Of a DNA stretch of 64,000 nt, positions 1 to 13,200 are shown piece by piece. The DNA comes from Brachypodius melanocephalos (Eukaryota; Chordata; Aves; Passeriformes; Pycnonotidae), in assembly GCA_013398615.1 (NCBI GenBank), contig VZSR01003210.1, forward strand, positions 797,440 through 861,439, read 5' to 3'. Position 1 is the first letter of the stretch. Every line of letters begins with the position of its first letter. A program made the translations under genes and the position numbers. The notes below the pieces were generated by a model. That model did no database searches and had not been told where the DNA came from. It saw only the letters and a program-made list of their open reading frames with translations.

Positions 1-1109
1 GATAGGATTTTCCCGAGCTGTTTCCAATACAGGAACGAGGTATATGTTCCTCCTCCACTTCTCCACCTCCCTGGCTCTGTGGAGAACAATTATGATATGC
101 AGCAAACTCATCCCCCTATTGGGACAAGAGAGCCCAGGCCCCTCTGAAAAAGCTCACGATTTTAAATCATTCCAGCAGACAGTTTCTAGTCCAGATGTTC
201 CCTGGGCAGCCCCCTCCCCAGGCCAGCCTGCTCTTCCCACAGCTGCTCTGCTGGGGTGTGTGCTGGGCAGAGGGAGAGCAGGGAGAGGCATCTACAGACA
301 GCCACCAGCAAGTAATTCTGCCAGAGGGATTGAAAACCATCGGGGAGGGACACCCTGCCAGGCACACATTGCTGGGACCAGGCTGTACACGGCAGAGACT
401 CCTGCTCTGGGGAGCTGAAGGATACCTACTCACAGAGTTCAGTGTTTGATATATGTGAGCTACACTCCCCCTGCCCAGCTGGTGTGGGTCTAAGGCCTTT
501 AAACCCTGCAGCTTTCTAATGAAGAGCTTTTTAGACCAAACAGGCTCATCCTGAACATCCCACCTTCCCCCTCCCATCACACCTGAGCAGCCAGCCAGAG
601 CCTACTCCAGATGCCCCAGTGTCACACACGTGCCGCCAGCGCAGTCCCTGACTGGCACCAACGTTTCCCAACTCAAGGCTCAAGGCTTTTCTTTGTCTCG
701 TTGGGAGCAGCAAGCAGAGGATGATTTCTTCACATTGCAAAAGGAATTCTCCATGTCCTGGCGGACTCACATCCTGAGGTTCCATCCCACAGAAACAGCA
801 ATAGTTAAGGAAGCAGAGATGCTCTGAGCCTTTGTTACATGGAAGGCAGCCCAAGGCAGACCACCTTATTCCTGTGATACACGAGGCAACAGGAACACCA
901 TGCTCCACGGGAAGTATGTGCAATTCTTCATATAAATATAGACAGGATTAAATACCACACAGCAGTAAAGACATCCAGGTCAGCAATAAACCCCTCCCCT
1001 GCACGTTTGTACGTGCTCTAAGTAGCAAAGCAGTCCCTGCAGTCAGTAAAGAAAAACACTTGAAGAATGTCATTTTTATGGCAAAGGAATGAACAAAAAG
1101 CACAGAACG
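1..1109. other. Downstream flank of HK1, no recognised gene
   Basis: Only short open frames without recognisable similarity occur here. A plus-strand AATAAA at 985-990, followed by a GT-containing stretch, could be the 3' end of a neighbouring plus-strand gene. In mammals TACR2 lies tail-to-tail with HK1. No TACR2 coding sequence is visible, so this is inference. Confidence 0.4.
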
Positions 1110-4108
1110 GGGTTCAGAAGTTCAGAAACACTTTATTTTGCCTTCTGCTATTTTCTTAAGAAAACAAAACAAAACAAGGTCTGCTTGTTTTAAAACCCAT
1201 TCAAAAGGTTTCTGGGAGAACCCCAGAGGAGTAAGGAGCAGATGACATTACAACAGTGGTATGCAAATGATCTTTTCCCCAGGAAATATAAGATTTTTTG
1301 TGTTCATATTGCAGTAATTACAGCTTAACAGTTAAGAGGACTGTGATTTTATTCACCAAGCCTAAAAGCTTCAAGAAAGACATCTCAGTCATTGCTTGGG
1401 TAACATCGGAGACATTTCTTCAGACAGTTATAGCTTGTGATTGACTTGGAACAGTTTCCTAGGGGTAAGAAGTAGTCTGGAAATGAAAATCCCACCATGT
1501 CTCCCTTTGGAAAAGAACTGCCATGCCTTTAAAGTACATCAACCATGGTCCACGGTAGGAAAAGTTAGAAACACAAACTCACTCCCTATTTGTTATGAGC
1601 TGGATCCAATAAACAAAACGACCTATGCCAGCATCTCCAAAACTCACAGTCACCCTGAGACCAAGTTTAACTTCCACTTCTTGTTCACCCTGTACCCTGC
1701 ACTGAGCCTGGCCCACAGATGCCGAAGAGCTCCAAACCCAAGTCCCCAGGCACAGCTCACACCACCCCTACGGCACTGCCGACGGCAGGCACAAGATCTG
1801 CAAACCTTCAAGCAATTCAAATGCAACGTGTCCCCTGTGCCCAAAAAGTTTCTCACCTTCTTCTGTCTCCTGTTTGGGGTCATGGCTGCACATCAAGGCT
1901 GTCAGAGACTATTCAAGCTGTAACGTAAAATGGGTTATTGGAGAAGCACAGCTTTGGTGAACGCAAAAGGGGCTTTCATCTACCACAACTGCAACACAGG
2001 CTGTGCCAGCCGGTGGTGTAGGAGCACCTGACACCGGGATTCTGCAGACGTTCACCCTACACACACAGGGAGCTCACGGACACACCGTATCCATCACAAG
2101 CCTAAAAGCAGCCACACCGCCCTCGCTGCAGCACCCCGAGGCTTTCCCGCAGAGCAGATCCCCCTGCACAAGACAGGGCAGGAGGTGCACCCGGACTAGC
2201 CACACAGCCCCTAAGGTTTGGGCGCTGTCAGCGCTGTGCCTCTGCTGAACTGCATCAGGAAACACGAGGCACAGGGACCTGTGTGAATCTGACCCCGAAT
2301 GCCCGGGAATAAAAACACACACAAAACACAGGCACCACTGGGATTAGGTTGCAGCTCTCCCTACACAATAGCTCTTCCCAAAGCACTAAGCCACCAGCCA
2401 ACAGCACCTCTTCCAGAAAGAACCACTAAAGACCAGTTAACGCACATCAAAAAAGTTTAATATTTTCACAAGTATCACGTAACACTAGTACCGGAGCTAC
2501 TAGTGTGCAAAGTAAAAAGACCCTCTACCTTTGCAAAACCATTTAGGCATGCAATTTTTCAGGTAGACACACACTTAAAGCTGCAATGATCGTTTGTGAC
2601 TTACAGGTTACTTTACAACATTCACTCACAGTGCACCATAATGTATATTGAAATGTTATTGATACGTAGGGCAATCCAAATCTTAGGGAGTGGAACGAGA
2701 ACAGAGAAGAGTAGCCTGCAAATTTCCATCTCCTTTCTGCCGGAAAAGGCATCAGGGAAAACCATGTGGACATCTCAAATACATTTTTGGTAGAAGAGTG
2801 GGAATTAAGGACTACTGTGTGGTCTCCCTCTTGGCAGAAAGCAGTGTGACTTACAAATGTTGCTTGACATGGACCTTCCTAACTGCTTCTCAGTTTAAGT
2901 GATGCAACTGGTGTGCAGATACAATAATGGCATCGACTGCACAGAGGACAGGGTACACCACGTGTAAATGATCTGCTGTTGCTTTTGTCCTTGGAATAAG
3001 CTGCACCCAGTTTTGGCTTTGGGAGTTGTTTACACACCCGGATCCTCAGAGGCAAGATCAAAACCCAACCTTCCTCTTCCTTTTTGCACGCTAACTCTGG
3101 CTGAAGGTTTGTGTTCTGAGTGACTGCTGAACAGCATTAAAGATTAAAGCTCTGTGTGGAAGCAAATACCCATTTAAGGCGAGAGACGGGAGTAGGCGCA
3201 TCCAGGGGACGCGACTGAGCTGCAGGTTTGGTGGGAGGGCAGCTGCAGTGCCCTGACCCAGACTGACAAGAAGAGATAGGAACTATTTTCTATAGGAACC
3301 CTTAGACAGAAGGACAGCACAGCCACGTAGGGACCATAGAGCTACCGATTTCACAGGTCTGGAGATTTGGATTACCCCAGTCACCAACCACTTGGCTTCA
3401 CTCTTTAGGGATTTCTCGCCAAAACGTGACAGATTTCGCCCAGTAACACAACACTACTCACAGAAGCAATGGGGATTACCAGTGGAACCAGATCTGTGGG
3501 ACAAGGGTGTTTACTTTCACCATGACAAGAGGCATCAAGGAAGCGAGTAAGTCGTGGTGTGGAGTCCCACTATAGAGTTACGTGCGTGCACAGTGCTGAC
3601 ACACCATAACGCTTCACAACCGCTTGAGACGGAACAACAGCAGGTAGAAAATGCAGGAAGGAACTGTTGCTTCCCCTTCACTTAAAAGCATCGACACCCA
3701 GGTCTGGTGGTCAGTGTGCTGGCAGTGCGCTTAACAGGGATGCTGCAAAGAACACGTTTGGTACGATGCAACGGGAGCTCTCAACGCACATCACTTGGGG
3801 GCAATTTCATCTCAGACAACAACTGATTTTTGACAACTGCAGAAATTATAGACTGGTTTTTTCCATGACCTACAGATGGGGAAGGTACCAACAAGGTGAG
3901 TAAGAAACATGCAGATTGGGGTCCAGAAACAGGAGATATTATTAACAGCACACATTCTATCTTGTATCCTATTTTTTTATGTCATTAGTTTAATTTTTTT
4001 TTTCCCCCTGATAAAGCAGTGAGTTTCTGGGTTTTTTTACCAGTTCTGACTATGCAGTCGCTGCTTTATGAGAAACACAAGACAGAATTGAGGCCAAGGT
4101 TGTGGAGT
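1110..4108 (-). other. HK1: HK1 3' untranslated region (end uncertain)
   Basis: No coding signal is seen below the HK1 stop. On the minus strand, candidate poly(A) hexamers are ATTAAA at 3994-3989 and 2461-2456, and AATAAA at 1353-1348 and 1137-1132. The last would give a leader-to-tail 3'UTR of about 3 kb. Which are used cannot be told from sequence. The lower border given here assumes the most distal signal. Confidence 0.5.
1132..1137 (-). terminator. Candidate distal HK1 poly(A) signal AATAAA
   Basis: On the minus strand the hexamer AATAAA lies in the context CAAAATAAAGTG, about 2.97 kb after the HK1 stop. A plus-strand AATAAA at 985-990 faces it about 140 bp away, which would fit two convergent genes ending back to back. 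Confidence 0.4.
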
Positions 4109-4253
4109 TCAGTTCTGCTCAGCCTCACGAAGCTTGCATCCCACCGCTGTGATGAGCGCTGCCCCTTTCCCGCTGCCATCCTCCGACAGCAGGAAGGTCA
4201 CGTCGCAGTTGGGTGCCAGGTCTTTGACTGTTTGGTGCATGATCCTCGAGAAG
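4109..4253 (-). CDS. HK1: HK1 exon 18: C-terminus and stop
   Basis: This 145-base coding stretch encodes residues 870-917 and TGA. It reads FSRIMHQTVKDLAPNCDV, then FLLSEDGSGKGAALITAV with S897 of the C-half glucose-6-phosphate site, and ends KLREAEQN. The exon continues as 3'UTR below 4109. Confidence 0.95.
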
Positions 4254-7200
4254 CTGTGAAAGGAAACAAGGGTGAGGAAGGTCCTGCAGCAGCTCTGGGG
4301 TGGAGCACTGCCACGGGCATTGGCACTGTGTCCCCTTTCATCCAGGTTAAGAAGTAAAATGCTGGAAACCTGGGTGGATTTGATGCCTGGGAGGAGTAGG
4401 AGTTAAAGGAAAAAAAGCACTTTCATCCCAGCCCCATCTGTCTGTGTGAGGTTAACTGGGATCACTAATCCACAGCAAAGGGAAAAGAACAGACCACGTA
4501 AGTCCTCTCCTTCCCACCCATCTCCCTGCACACACACTAGGGGTGGGCACTAGTTCTCTTCTCCTCCTGCCCCCAGCTCTTTTAAACTCCTGCCTCACCT
4601 GGATGGTTCTGCAGCAGCTCTTCTCCACTGGACACTGAACAGAAACATCCCCCAAAGAGGCACCAGACATTTCAGCACTGCTCTGTCATTGTCTGTCCAG
4701 AGCCAGGAGATCCTTCCCTTGCTATGCAGCTTCCAACTCACTCAGCAAGCTGTGTCCTCTTCAGTTTGTCACCACCCCAAGAATCTTTCACAACTCATTC
4801 CTGATCCTCTCATTGCCCTTCAAAAAGCCCTGAGCCCCCTGATTAAGACTTTTCTTTTCCTGCCTCTTATCCCAGCAGGTTAGAGTCCAGTTTGGGAGCA
4901 CCAAGAGCAAGGATGTACATGCAACACACGAACAGATGCCGAGAAGGCAAATACTCACTGTGGGTGGAGTTTGTAGAGAGTGCCATCCACACCAACCGTG
5001 ATCTCCAGGCGCTCTAAGCCTCTGTTCTCCCTAATTTTATCTACAACAGCGGCCATTCCAGCGCCACACAGCTGAGCTGCTCGCCTCGACACCGCCCCGC
5101 ACACTGTCTTGACAATGATACTGTCATCACAGGTGCTGTTGAGCCCCAGCTGCTGGAGGATGGTTCTCACCTGCAGCAAGGCTAACCTGTCACTGGAGGA
5201 GGAAAACAGTGTTACAGGTTGCCCTCAGTCAAGCCATAAACCCCACTGCACTGGTGGCTGCAGGCATGCACCTGCACCAGGCAGCAGCCTCTCCTGACAG
5301 CACAAGTGACCTCATGGAATGCAAATTCAGACACCCCTGCACTGTGCTGCAGTGCAGGAGAGGTGTGCAAGAAGTAACAGAGCTCCAAGTCCAGTTCTGC
5401 CTTGCCTCCCCACCTCTTTTCTTACCATGGGGCATTCTAGGAAAATATTTTTAACTATGACCTTGGGGTTTTTTTCCCCCGTGAAGCCTCAGGGGTTGCT
5501 TTAAAATACAGAGTCTGAGCAATAAAAGCACAAAAACACCCAGTAAGCAGTGCTCATTCAGCTAGTGCTCATTCAATTCCACAATTGCAGCTGAACACAC
5601 ACAAGGGGCCCAGGAAAACGGCTTGATTTCCAAACAAGGAAAAAAAATTATACAGTGAGGGAATCTTTGACAGCCCTTCTCAGGGTTTAGAAGTGAGCAT
5701 TGCTAGAAATTCAGTTCATATTGTAAAGAATCCTTTTGCACACACACAGACTGAAACCCAAATTCTCTCCACAGAAGCAAACAATGCTGTCCCTCCCGTC
5801 CAGCAGAGTCACCAGACGAACACTACTACACTCTTTCACTCTAAGCAGCCTCCCCTGCAGTGCTCTTACCTCTCAATCTGAGAAAGGAACTTGGTTTCAA
5901 AGATATGTCTGGTCTTCAGCGTCTCTGAAATCTGTCCTCTGAACAGGAACCCCCGTTTGGTGAAGTCGATCAAAATATTGCGGACTATTTCCCCCAGGTA
6001 CATCCCGCTGATCATCTTCTCATACCTGCAAGGAAAGACAGCAGTGCAGCTCAGAGAGAACCTGCCCATGTTTGCAAAGGCAGCATTGCAGCTGTGCTAT
6101 CAGCCAGGTGTCCTACCCACACAGGGCTGCAGCTACCAGTGCTAAGCATCCCGGGACGACTCCTTATCCTGTGCTAGACAGAGATCTGCAGGTGGAAGTT
6201 ATTTCCTCTCTCTAGCTTGAGGCAAGAAGACTGCAAATGGGAAACTTGGGTCCTGTGTGCAGAGTTGGGGGCTGAGAGGCGTTCGAGACAGCTTGGTTCC
6301 TCCCTGGGGTTTTGGGACAACTGGTTTTCTACTGGAAAGCATTCTTCCAACTGAACCGCATAAACCAGCCCTGGACCACCGGCTCGCCAACTTGCAGGTC
6401 AGTGGTCCTGTGAACATGGGCTGGACACGGGTTTTCCAATCCTTTATCTTGCACAGGATTGATTTTGAAGCACAGGACTCCCTTAAAAACACTGCATTTG
6501 CAGTGACTGTACTTTGTGTAATTTTGCTGCATGGAGCCACTGAGCTTTTCCTGTTTGGAGGTCTCAGCCGTGCTTTGCACTCTCTCCCTTCCAGCATCAT
6601 CGTGGTTTGAACAGAGCATTTTGGGGTCTGTGAGTTGTGTCCTTACCAACAAGAACTGAACAATTCCATTTCTTGAGAAGGGCATTCAGTGATGCATCCT
6701 TTATTTCACCTCCTGAAGCTCTGCAGCAGGGTTTGTGCCCTGCATTCAGCAGAGCCCAGCGCCCCATCCCGCTGGAAACAGGCCACGCAGTCCATTTAAT
6801 ACCATGAACTCTCTCAAGCTTGTACCCAGCAAGTGTCCTCTCTCCTGAGTGCCTAACTATCTCTGGAATAAATTATTCCCCTGGCAGCCTCTACTTCTCC
6901 CTTTGGCTGCTTACTCCATGCCAACTCTGCTGCTGCATCAAGCTCGCTCCGTGTCTGCCCCTCTGGGTCTGTTTGAGCCTCAGCTTCTAAAGAGCTTCCC
7001 ATGGGACTTGCCAACTTGTCTGTATTCCTCAGGGTTTTGTGGGCACATTTACTCTAGTCACAAAATCTTTTTAAAAGCTCCTGGCATCAAAGCACTGCTG
7101 CAAAGAAATGATGAAAAACTGTAGTCCTAGCAAGCAACAGTCTCAGCCCAGTACACACATCCTCGTCAACTTTTTCTTGAAGGGGACAGGGAAGCATTTG

Positions 7201-10200
7201 CTCAAACAAAAGCTGAGCCCCAAAAAGGGAATCAAACTCCAGGAGCAAGAAAGGCAGATCCTCTAACATGACTTATCCCATCCAGAAAATTGCCTGAAAT
7301 AAGAGCTGGCTGCAACTGCTAGAGAGCTCCTGACTGCTTTACAGCGAGCAGCTCGAAGCTCTAACCACGCCAGCTGATGTAAGTTCAGGATTTCCACAGG
7401 CACAGCCCTCTACAAAGAGTTCAGCTAAAAGAGATTAACCTGAGACCCAGAGTAAAAGAATGGCTAGCCATCTTATGCCTCTCAGTACAGCATAGGACGA
7501 GAAAAAGGGTATTTTTTTCTAATTTCAAGACTTTTTCAGTCCTCACCAAAAGCCCTGCTGTGGAGTCCCATGGCAGCAAACAAGTCACAAAAAAGCAGTG
7601 CCCAGGAAAAGCACAGAAAGGGGAGATCCCACAGGATAGCAGGACTGCAGTCATTTTCCACTCTTAACCTCTCCTTTCTCAACTGGGAGAAATCCAGTTT
7701 CCTCTTAAAAGCACGTAAGGCAGCCTGGCTTACACGCACAGCACACCATTTATCCTGCAGTACCTTTGCTTTCCAGCATTCAGCGAGAAGTCATCGACTG
7801 CTTTGTCATAAATGGTCCTGATGTCATCCAGGCATCCGTTGTCCCCAAACGCGCCCCACTCCATGTTCACACACATCCTCCCCTGCTCACCATCCACCAT
7901 CTCTATGTTCCTCATCTCCTCCATGTAACAGGCATTGCTGCCCGTCCCTGAAAGAAACAAACACCCAAGTTAGCCTTAGGCTGGAACAAAACAACACTAA
8001 AGCCAGTGCCACAGCCCTGACAAACCTTCAGAGGGGTTCTTCAATGTGTTTTTTTTCTGAAAGGAGTAGTTGAATCATCATTTGAAACATCATGAAAAAA
8101 ACCCAAATCCCAGCCCTTCAACAGTCTTAAACTGAAGGAGAACATTAGTCCTGTGGTGCCAGCTAGGCTGAGGGTCCCACGCTGCAGGGAGGAAGAGCAG
8201 GGCAGCACTTTCAGCACACAAAACCTCACATGCCTCTGACCCCAAAACTGCAGGAAGCAGACAGCTGGATTTTGCAGCTGGGAACCACCTTCCACAAAGC
8301 CCACGGACCCACAGAATTCGGGGGAAAATGTGCTGAACTGAAAGCCTCAGCAAGTTCTGAGGCAGCAGGGATTTTACCAGCTGATTGCTTGGGGGGGTTC
8401 TGATTTTAATTGCTTATTTTCTCCAGCTGGAAGGTTACTTCCATGTTGAGATGAGGCCATATCTGATATTTCTTAAAGAGGATCCTAAGGAGTGTGGCAA
8501 AGTGCTCCATGTACACAGAGGTCTTTAGGGAGTAAAGTTTTATTAGCAAAGGGAAGCAGCTTCAGCTGCTACCAGGGCAGAAGTTCTCTTGAAGTCACTT
8601 AACAAATTCTCATTTAATCCTGCATCCCAGATTATGCACCAGTTGCTACAGCAGGTCTGTTTTCCTTTGCCATTTTTCTAGGGAACTGTATCAATCCAGT
8701 CTGAGCTAAAATAGATCCTCCCACACCACTCCCCTGCTGCAGGAAAGCTGAGCCACAGCACAGGGTTTGGTGGGGGGAATGTCTGGGTTTGCAGGCTGAG
8801 AGCCAGGTTTGCAGGACCAAACCAGATCAAATCCAACTGTGGATGGCCAGCAGTGCCCAAACCCCCTCAGGTGCCATCAGCCAGGCAGGGCAGAGAGCTG
8901 TCAGAGCCCTGGGGCTTTCATTCCCATTATCCCAGGGGTACTCAGGCCACTTCTGGCCCCCTGCTCTGCACACAGACACGCTGGCTGCACAGCAGATCGG
9001 GCAGGGCTGCAGTGGATGGTCCCCAGGGGATGTTCTCAGCACCCCAAGGACACAGTGTCCTTCCTGCAGGGAACTCTGGCTCCTGAAAACAGGCACCGAT
9101 GGAGCTGCACAGGCAGACACGGCTTCCTACTCACACTGCACTGTGCTGACTCATCCTGGACATCTTCCAGCTGTCTGGAGGAGAAATTGGTGGCGTTTTA
9201 TTTTCCTACAAGCCACCTCCCAGCTGAAAGCATTCTTAAAGCTTGCAGGTGCCTTGTCCCCCTTTCTCCCACAGAAACCTCATTTCTCTGGAGAGCTCTG
9301 GGAATTCACACTGCCCCGTGACTCAGGCTCCCCAAGAGTGGCATTTGCAAAGGCATCCCGTGGAATTACTTCAGCTGTCTCACTGCTGGGAAGGGAGCTC
9401 TGTGTCACTGCACTCAGCCTAGCACAGCTCTCCACCACATGCCATTTGGCAATTGTGGCTGCACTTCCCAAATGGCATGTGGTGTCTTTTGGGAACTCTG
9501 AAACTTTATTCTGATAGACCACACACCTGAGGAAAGCTCTGGGCGCCTCAACACCCCAGCCAGGAAACTCCTACAGGCTCAGCTAACAGGAACTCCAGGA
9601 GCTGGTGAGGCTCCCTGAGCCCACATCTGCTCTCCTCCCAAGCAGCACTGTGCCTTCACCAGATAAAACAGGCAGGATTTATTGTGTATCACAGCCTCTG
9701 ACTGTGGACAGAACTAAGCTGGCTGTTGAATTTTGCTCTCTTTTGCTCCTAGAAATCCTAGCCTTATTTTCAGTTAACCACAGGGATGCCTCCACGAGAA
9801 CACAGACAGATGTGTGGACGTGCTGTTTAATGAATAGCAGCTCTAACACGTACCCACAATGAGCCCAATTTCACAGTTTGGATCTTCATAAGCACAAGTC
9901 ATCATTGTGCCCACTGTATCATTCACCACAGCCACCACATCCAAGTCAAATTCCTTTGGGAGAGAGAAAACAAACAGTAGTGAGAACTCTGGGCTGGGGG
10001 CAGTCCCTCACACCAAAGGGGATGCTGCAGAAACACTGGAAACAAACAGCTGAAATCACCAGCCTGATTTCACACATGCAAAAACAGGAACATAATCTAC
10101 CAGCAGGCAGCTGAGGTACATGCTCTACCTATGACAGACTCTTCAGAATGAAGCGTATCTCTGGCTGCTCTCCTTGGCTTAGGTGTTTATAAGCATGTCC

Positions 10201-13200
10201 CTTTTACTTAGGCACACGGTATGAACATTCATATCACAGCAATTGTGTAGCAATTCCAGTAACAAAGTTTTTGAGATTTCCTTTTCACCCGCTGATAAAA
10301 ACTGTGCAAAATTAACACCCTTCTCAGGCTATTTTTCTTCCCTTCCTAGAAAGTTTTGGCTAAACTGGTTGAGGTTTTTTCAAGATCAAGAAGAGGAGGA
10401 GAAAACTGTCCTTTAGGGTGCACTGAAGTGCATTCCTACAATCACCATTTTGAAAACTCCTGCTTTCTCCATGCATGTGGAAATTGCCACAGAGTTTGAA
10501 GGAAGCCTTGAAAGTTCTGGCAGATGTGGAAAGTTAGAAAATTCTGGGGGAAAACAATCTTCTGTGCAAGACAGGAGGCACAGCCTCTGTCTACAAGGCC
10601 CACAAATCCTGTGAGAGGGAGCCAGCCTGACCCACAAGGTCTGTCAAGTCTGGAGAGGAATAGAATGAGGGAAAAAAAAAAAAAGAAAAATCACCTCTCT
10701 TCTTTTAATTCCTTCTCTAAGTAAATATACCACATCTTCTCCCTCACAGTCTGTAGCTTTGAAGCCTTTCGTCCAATTGAGAAGGATACCCTATAAAACA
10801 AGAAAATAGGTTATCAATTTGCTAGGACTCAGATGTTACTGTGTACACTTGACATCTCAAATACTTCAGTGTGATGTTTTACAGAAGAGTTTCTGTGAAA
10901 AGGAGTATCTTCTCAGTACGTCAAATTTGCATCTAAAACCAATTGTGATTGGGCTCTAAATTTCCAGAGCAATGCAACAACAACAACAAAAAAAGTGTGA
11001 CAGGAACAACAAACTCCAAAACCCCAAAAAAGTGTTACAGAAAATATGCCTTTCTTAAAAGAAACCCCAGCTAAGTACACAGGAAGCTATTAACAGCTGC
11101 AGAGGTTGGGGTAAGAATGTGGCAGTGAAGAAGTTAAACACCTAAGTGCAAACAACACAAGTCCATTTGTCAGGGGTGTGCTGCAGGCCACACTGTCACC
11201 CTTAGGGTGACACAGCCCACAGAGTCTGGTGCAACCACTCCATCCAGTGAGACAAGACCAGCTGGGAACAGGCACCGGCAGCAGGGATGGACTTTTGCTT
11301 ATTCCTTGCAAAACCAGGGAAATGTCACAGACCAGCAGGTTTACACAGTTGGAAAAAACACAATGTCTTAAAAAAGGGATATAACCACCATGGAAACTTT
11401 AAATGCTCTTATCTGTCACAGCCACAGGCTGAGCAGCATTTGCATTACTACCCTTAAAGAACTATTTATAGGAGCAGCTATTCTGGCCAGGGTCAGCACA
11501 TGAACCTTCCCCTTGTACGACCTTCCTGTAAGTGTCACGTGCACGACACGAAGGCTGAGAAACCAGGCCTGGCATAAGCACAAAAGCAGATTCAAAAGAT
11601 ACTAAGGAACTTACAGCATCCAGGCTGGTCTGCTTGCAGGGGAAGGAAAAGGTGAAGCCAAGGGGAAGACGGGCACCTTTTATCCCCATGTAATCCAGGA
11701 AGTCAGAAATGCAGGTAACGATGTGATCAAACAGCTTGAAAGAGAAAAGTCATCATATTTGAAGTTGTACATGTTGTGTTGCTCTTAAGGAGTTACTTAA
11801 AAAGCAGCAGTGCAGCCAAAGAGAAACACAAATACCTCTTCTCCTGTTCCCTGCATCACCTCTATGGGAATGGCATAGATCTTGTTGTGCATCTCAACCG
11901 TTCTCCTTTTACCACTGCGGATTTTCACCAGCAAAACTCTAAAGTTTGTCCCTCCAAGGTCAAGTGCCAGAAAGTCTCCATTCTCTGTAAAAGAATATGT
12001 ATGTATATTTGAAGAACTGTAAGTAAAATCTGAAGAAATTATGCCTCTCTCAAAGTATTTTGATTGAAAATCTCCCAAAAACTCGGTTGGGAAGATCTTC
12101 ATCAAAGGAGGATTTTAGATGCTGCTCTGATTATTTTGTTTTCCTTTAAATCAACAAGTGAAAAAGGACCCACACAACTGTTCCTTGAGAGAGAGCTGAA
12201 ATTTGGCCAGCCACGCTGAAACGGAAAGTACCCAAGTAATGTGAACAGGCTTCGTATGGGTTTGGGTTTATCATCCCAGCTGTGGGTTCACGATCCCAGC
12301 TGTGGGTTCACGATCCCAGCTGTGGGTTCACGATCCCAGCTGTGTTTTTCTCCCCTCAAGCTGTGACTTTGATTGCACCCTGAGGCAAGGACATGGGACC
12401 AGGCTGCCAGCAACCAGCACAGGCCCAGTGCTGAGATCTCCGGTTCCTCTTTGGTGGTACCAGATCTGCTCATCCTCACCAAACCCCACACCGGGAGCCC
12501 GTTTTGGGCACCCCGCAGCCCAGCAGCGTCCCTACCGCAGCGAGGCCACGCTCTACCTGTCCCATCCGGTGTGCTGCGGACGAAGGTGGGCAGCATCTTC
12601 ACTTTGGCGGTGTCGTGAGTCTTCTTCTTCAGCCCCGCCTCCATCTCCGCCCTCATCCTCTTCTTCACCTGCAGCAGCTGCTCGTGGGTGAGCTTGAACT
12701 CGGCCAGGGTCTCGTCGATGAGGCGGTGCTGCTCCGACAGCCGGTACGCCACGGCCGTCACCATGGCCGCTCCCTTGCCGCTGCCGCTCTCCGACAGCAG
12801 GAACCGCACCTCCGAGTCGGGCACCAGGCGCCGCGTGGTCTTGTGCAAGCGCCGGGCGTACCTGCGGGGAGGGGAGGCTGCAAGCCCGGCCTCCGCACTG
12901 CCCACGCCCCAAAGTCTGTGCTGCATGNNNNNNNNNNNNNNNNNNNNNNNNNNNNNNNNNNNNNNNNNNNNNNNNNNNNNNNNNNNNNNNNNNNNNNNNN
13001 NNNNNNNNNNNNNNNNNNNNNNNNNNNCCCTCAAAATCAGCACTGCTCTTTCCCCCAAATCTGTGCTGCATCCCCCCAGAATCTGCGCTGCCCTTCCCTC
13101 AAAATCTGCGCTGCCAACACCAACCCAATGCAAGGGCAGCGGGCAAAGTCATCATGCTCAACCTAGTTACAGCCTCCCAAATAGGAAAACTGCCAGGGCT

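Noticed and set aside
8789..9514. 241-codon plus-strand open frame antisense to HK1 intron 14
   Set aside because: No recognisable domain, overlapping open frames occur in other phases and on the other strand, and it spans a hairpin. It is best explained as chance in a stop-poor G+C-moderate stretch.
12288..13133. 281-codon minus-strand open frame across the N gap
   Set aside because: It is HK1 exon 10 with intron read-through on both sides and 34 undetermined residues from the gap.
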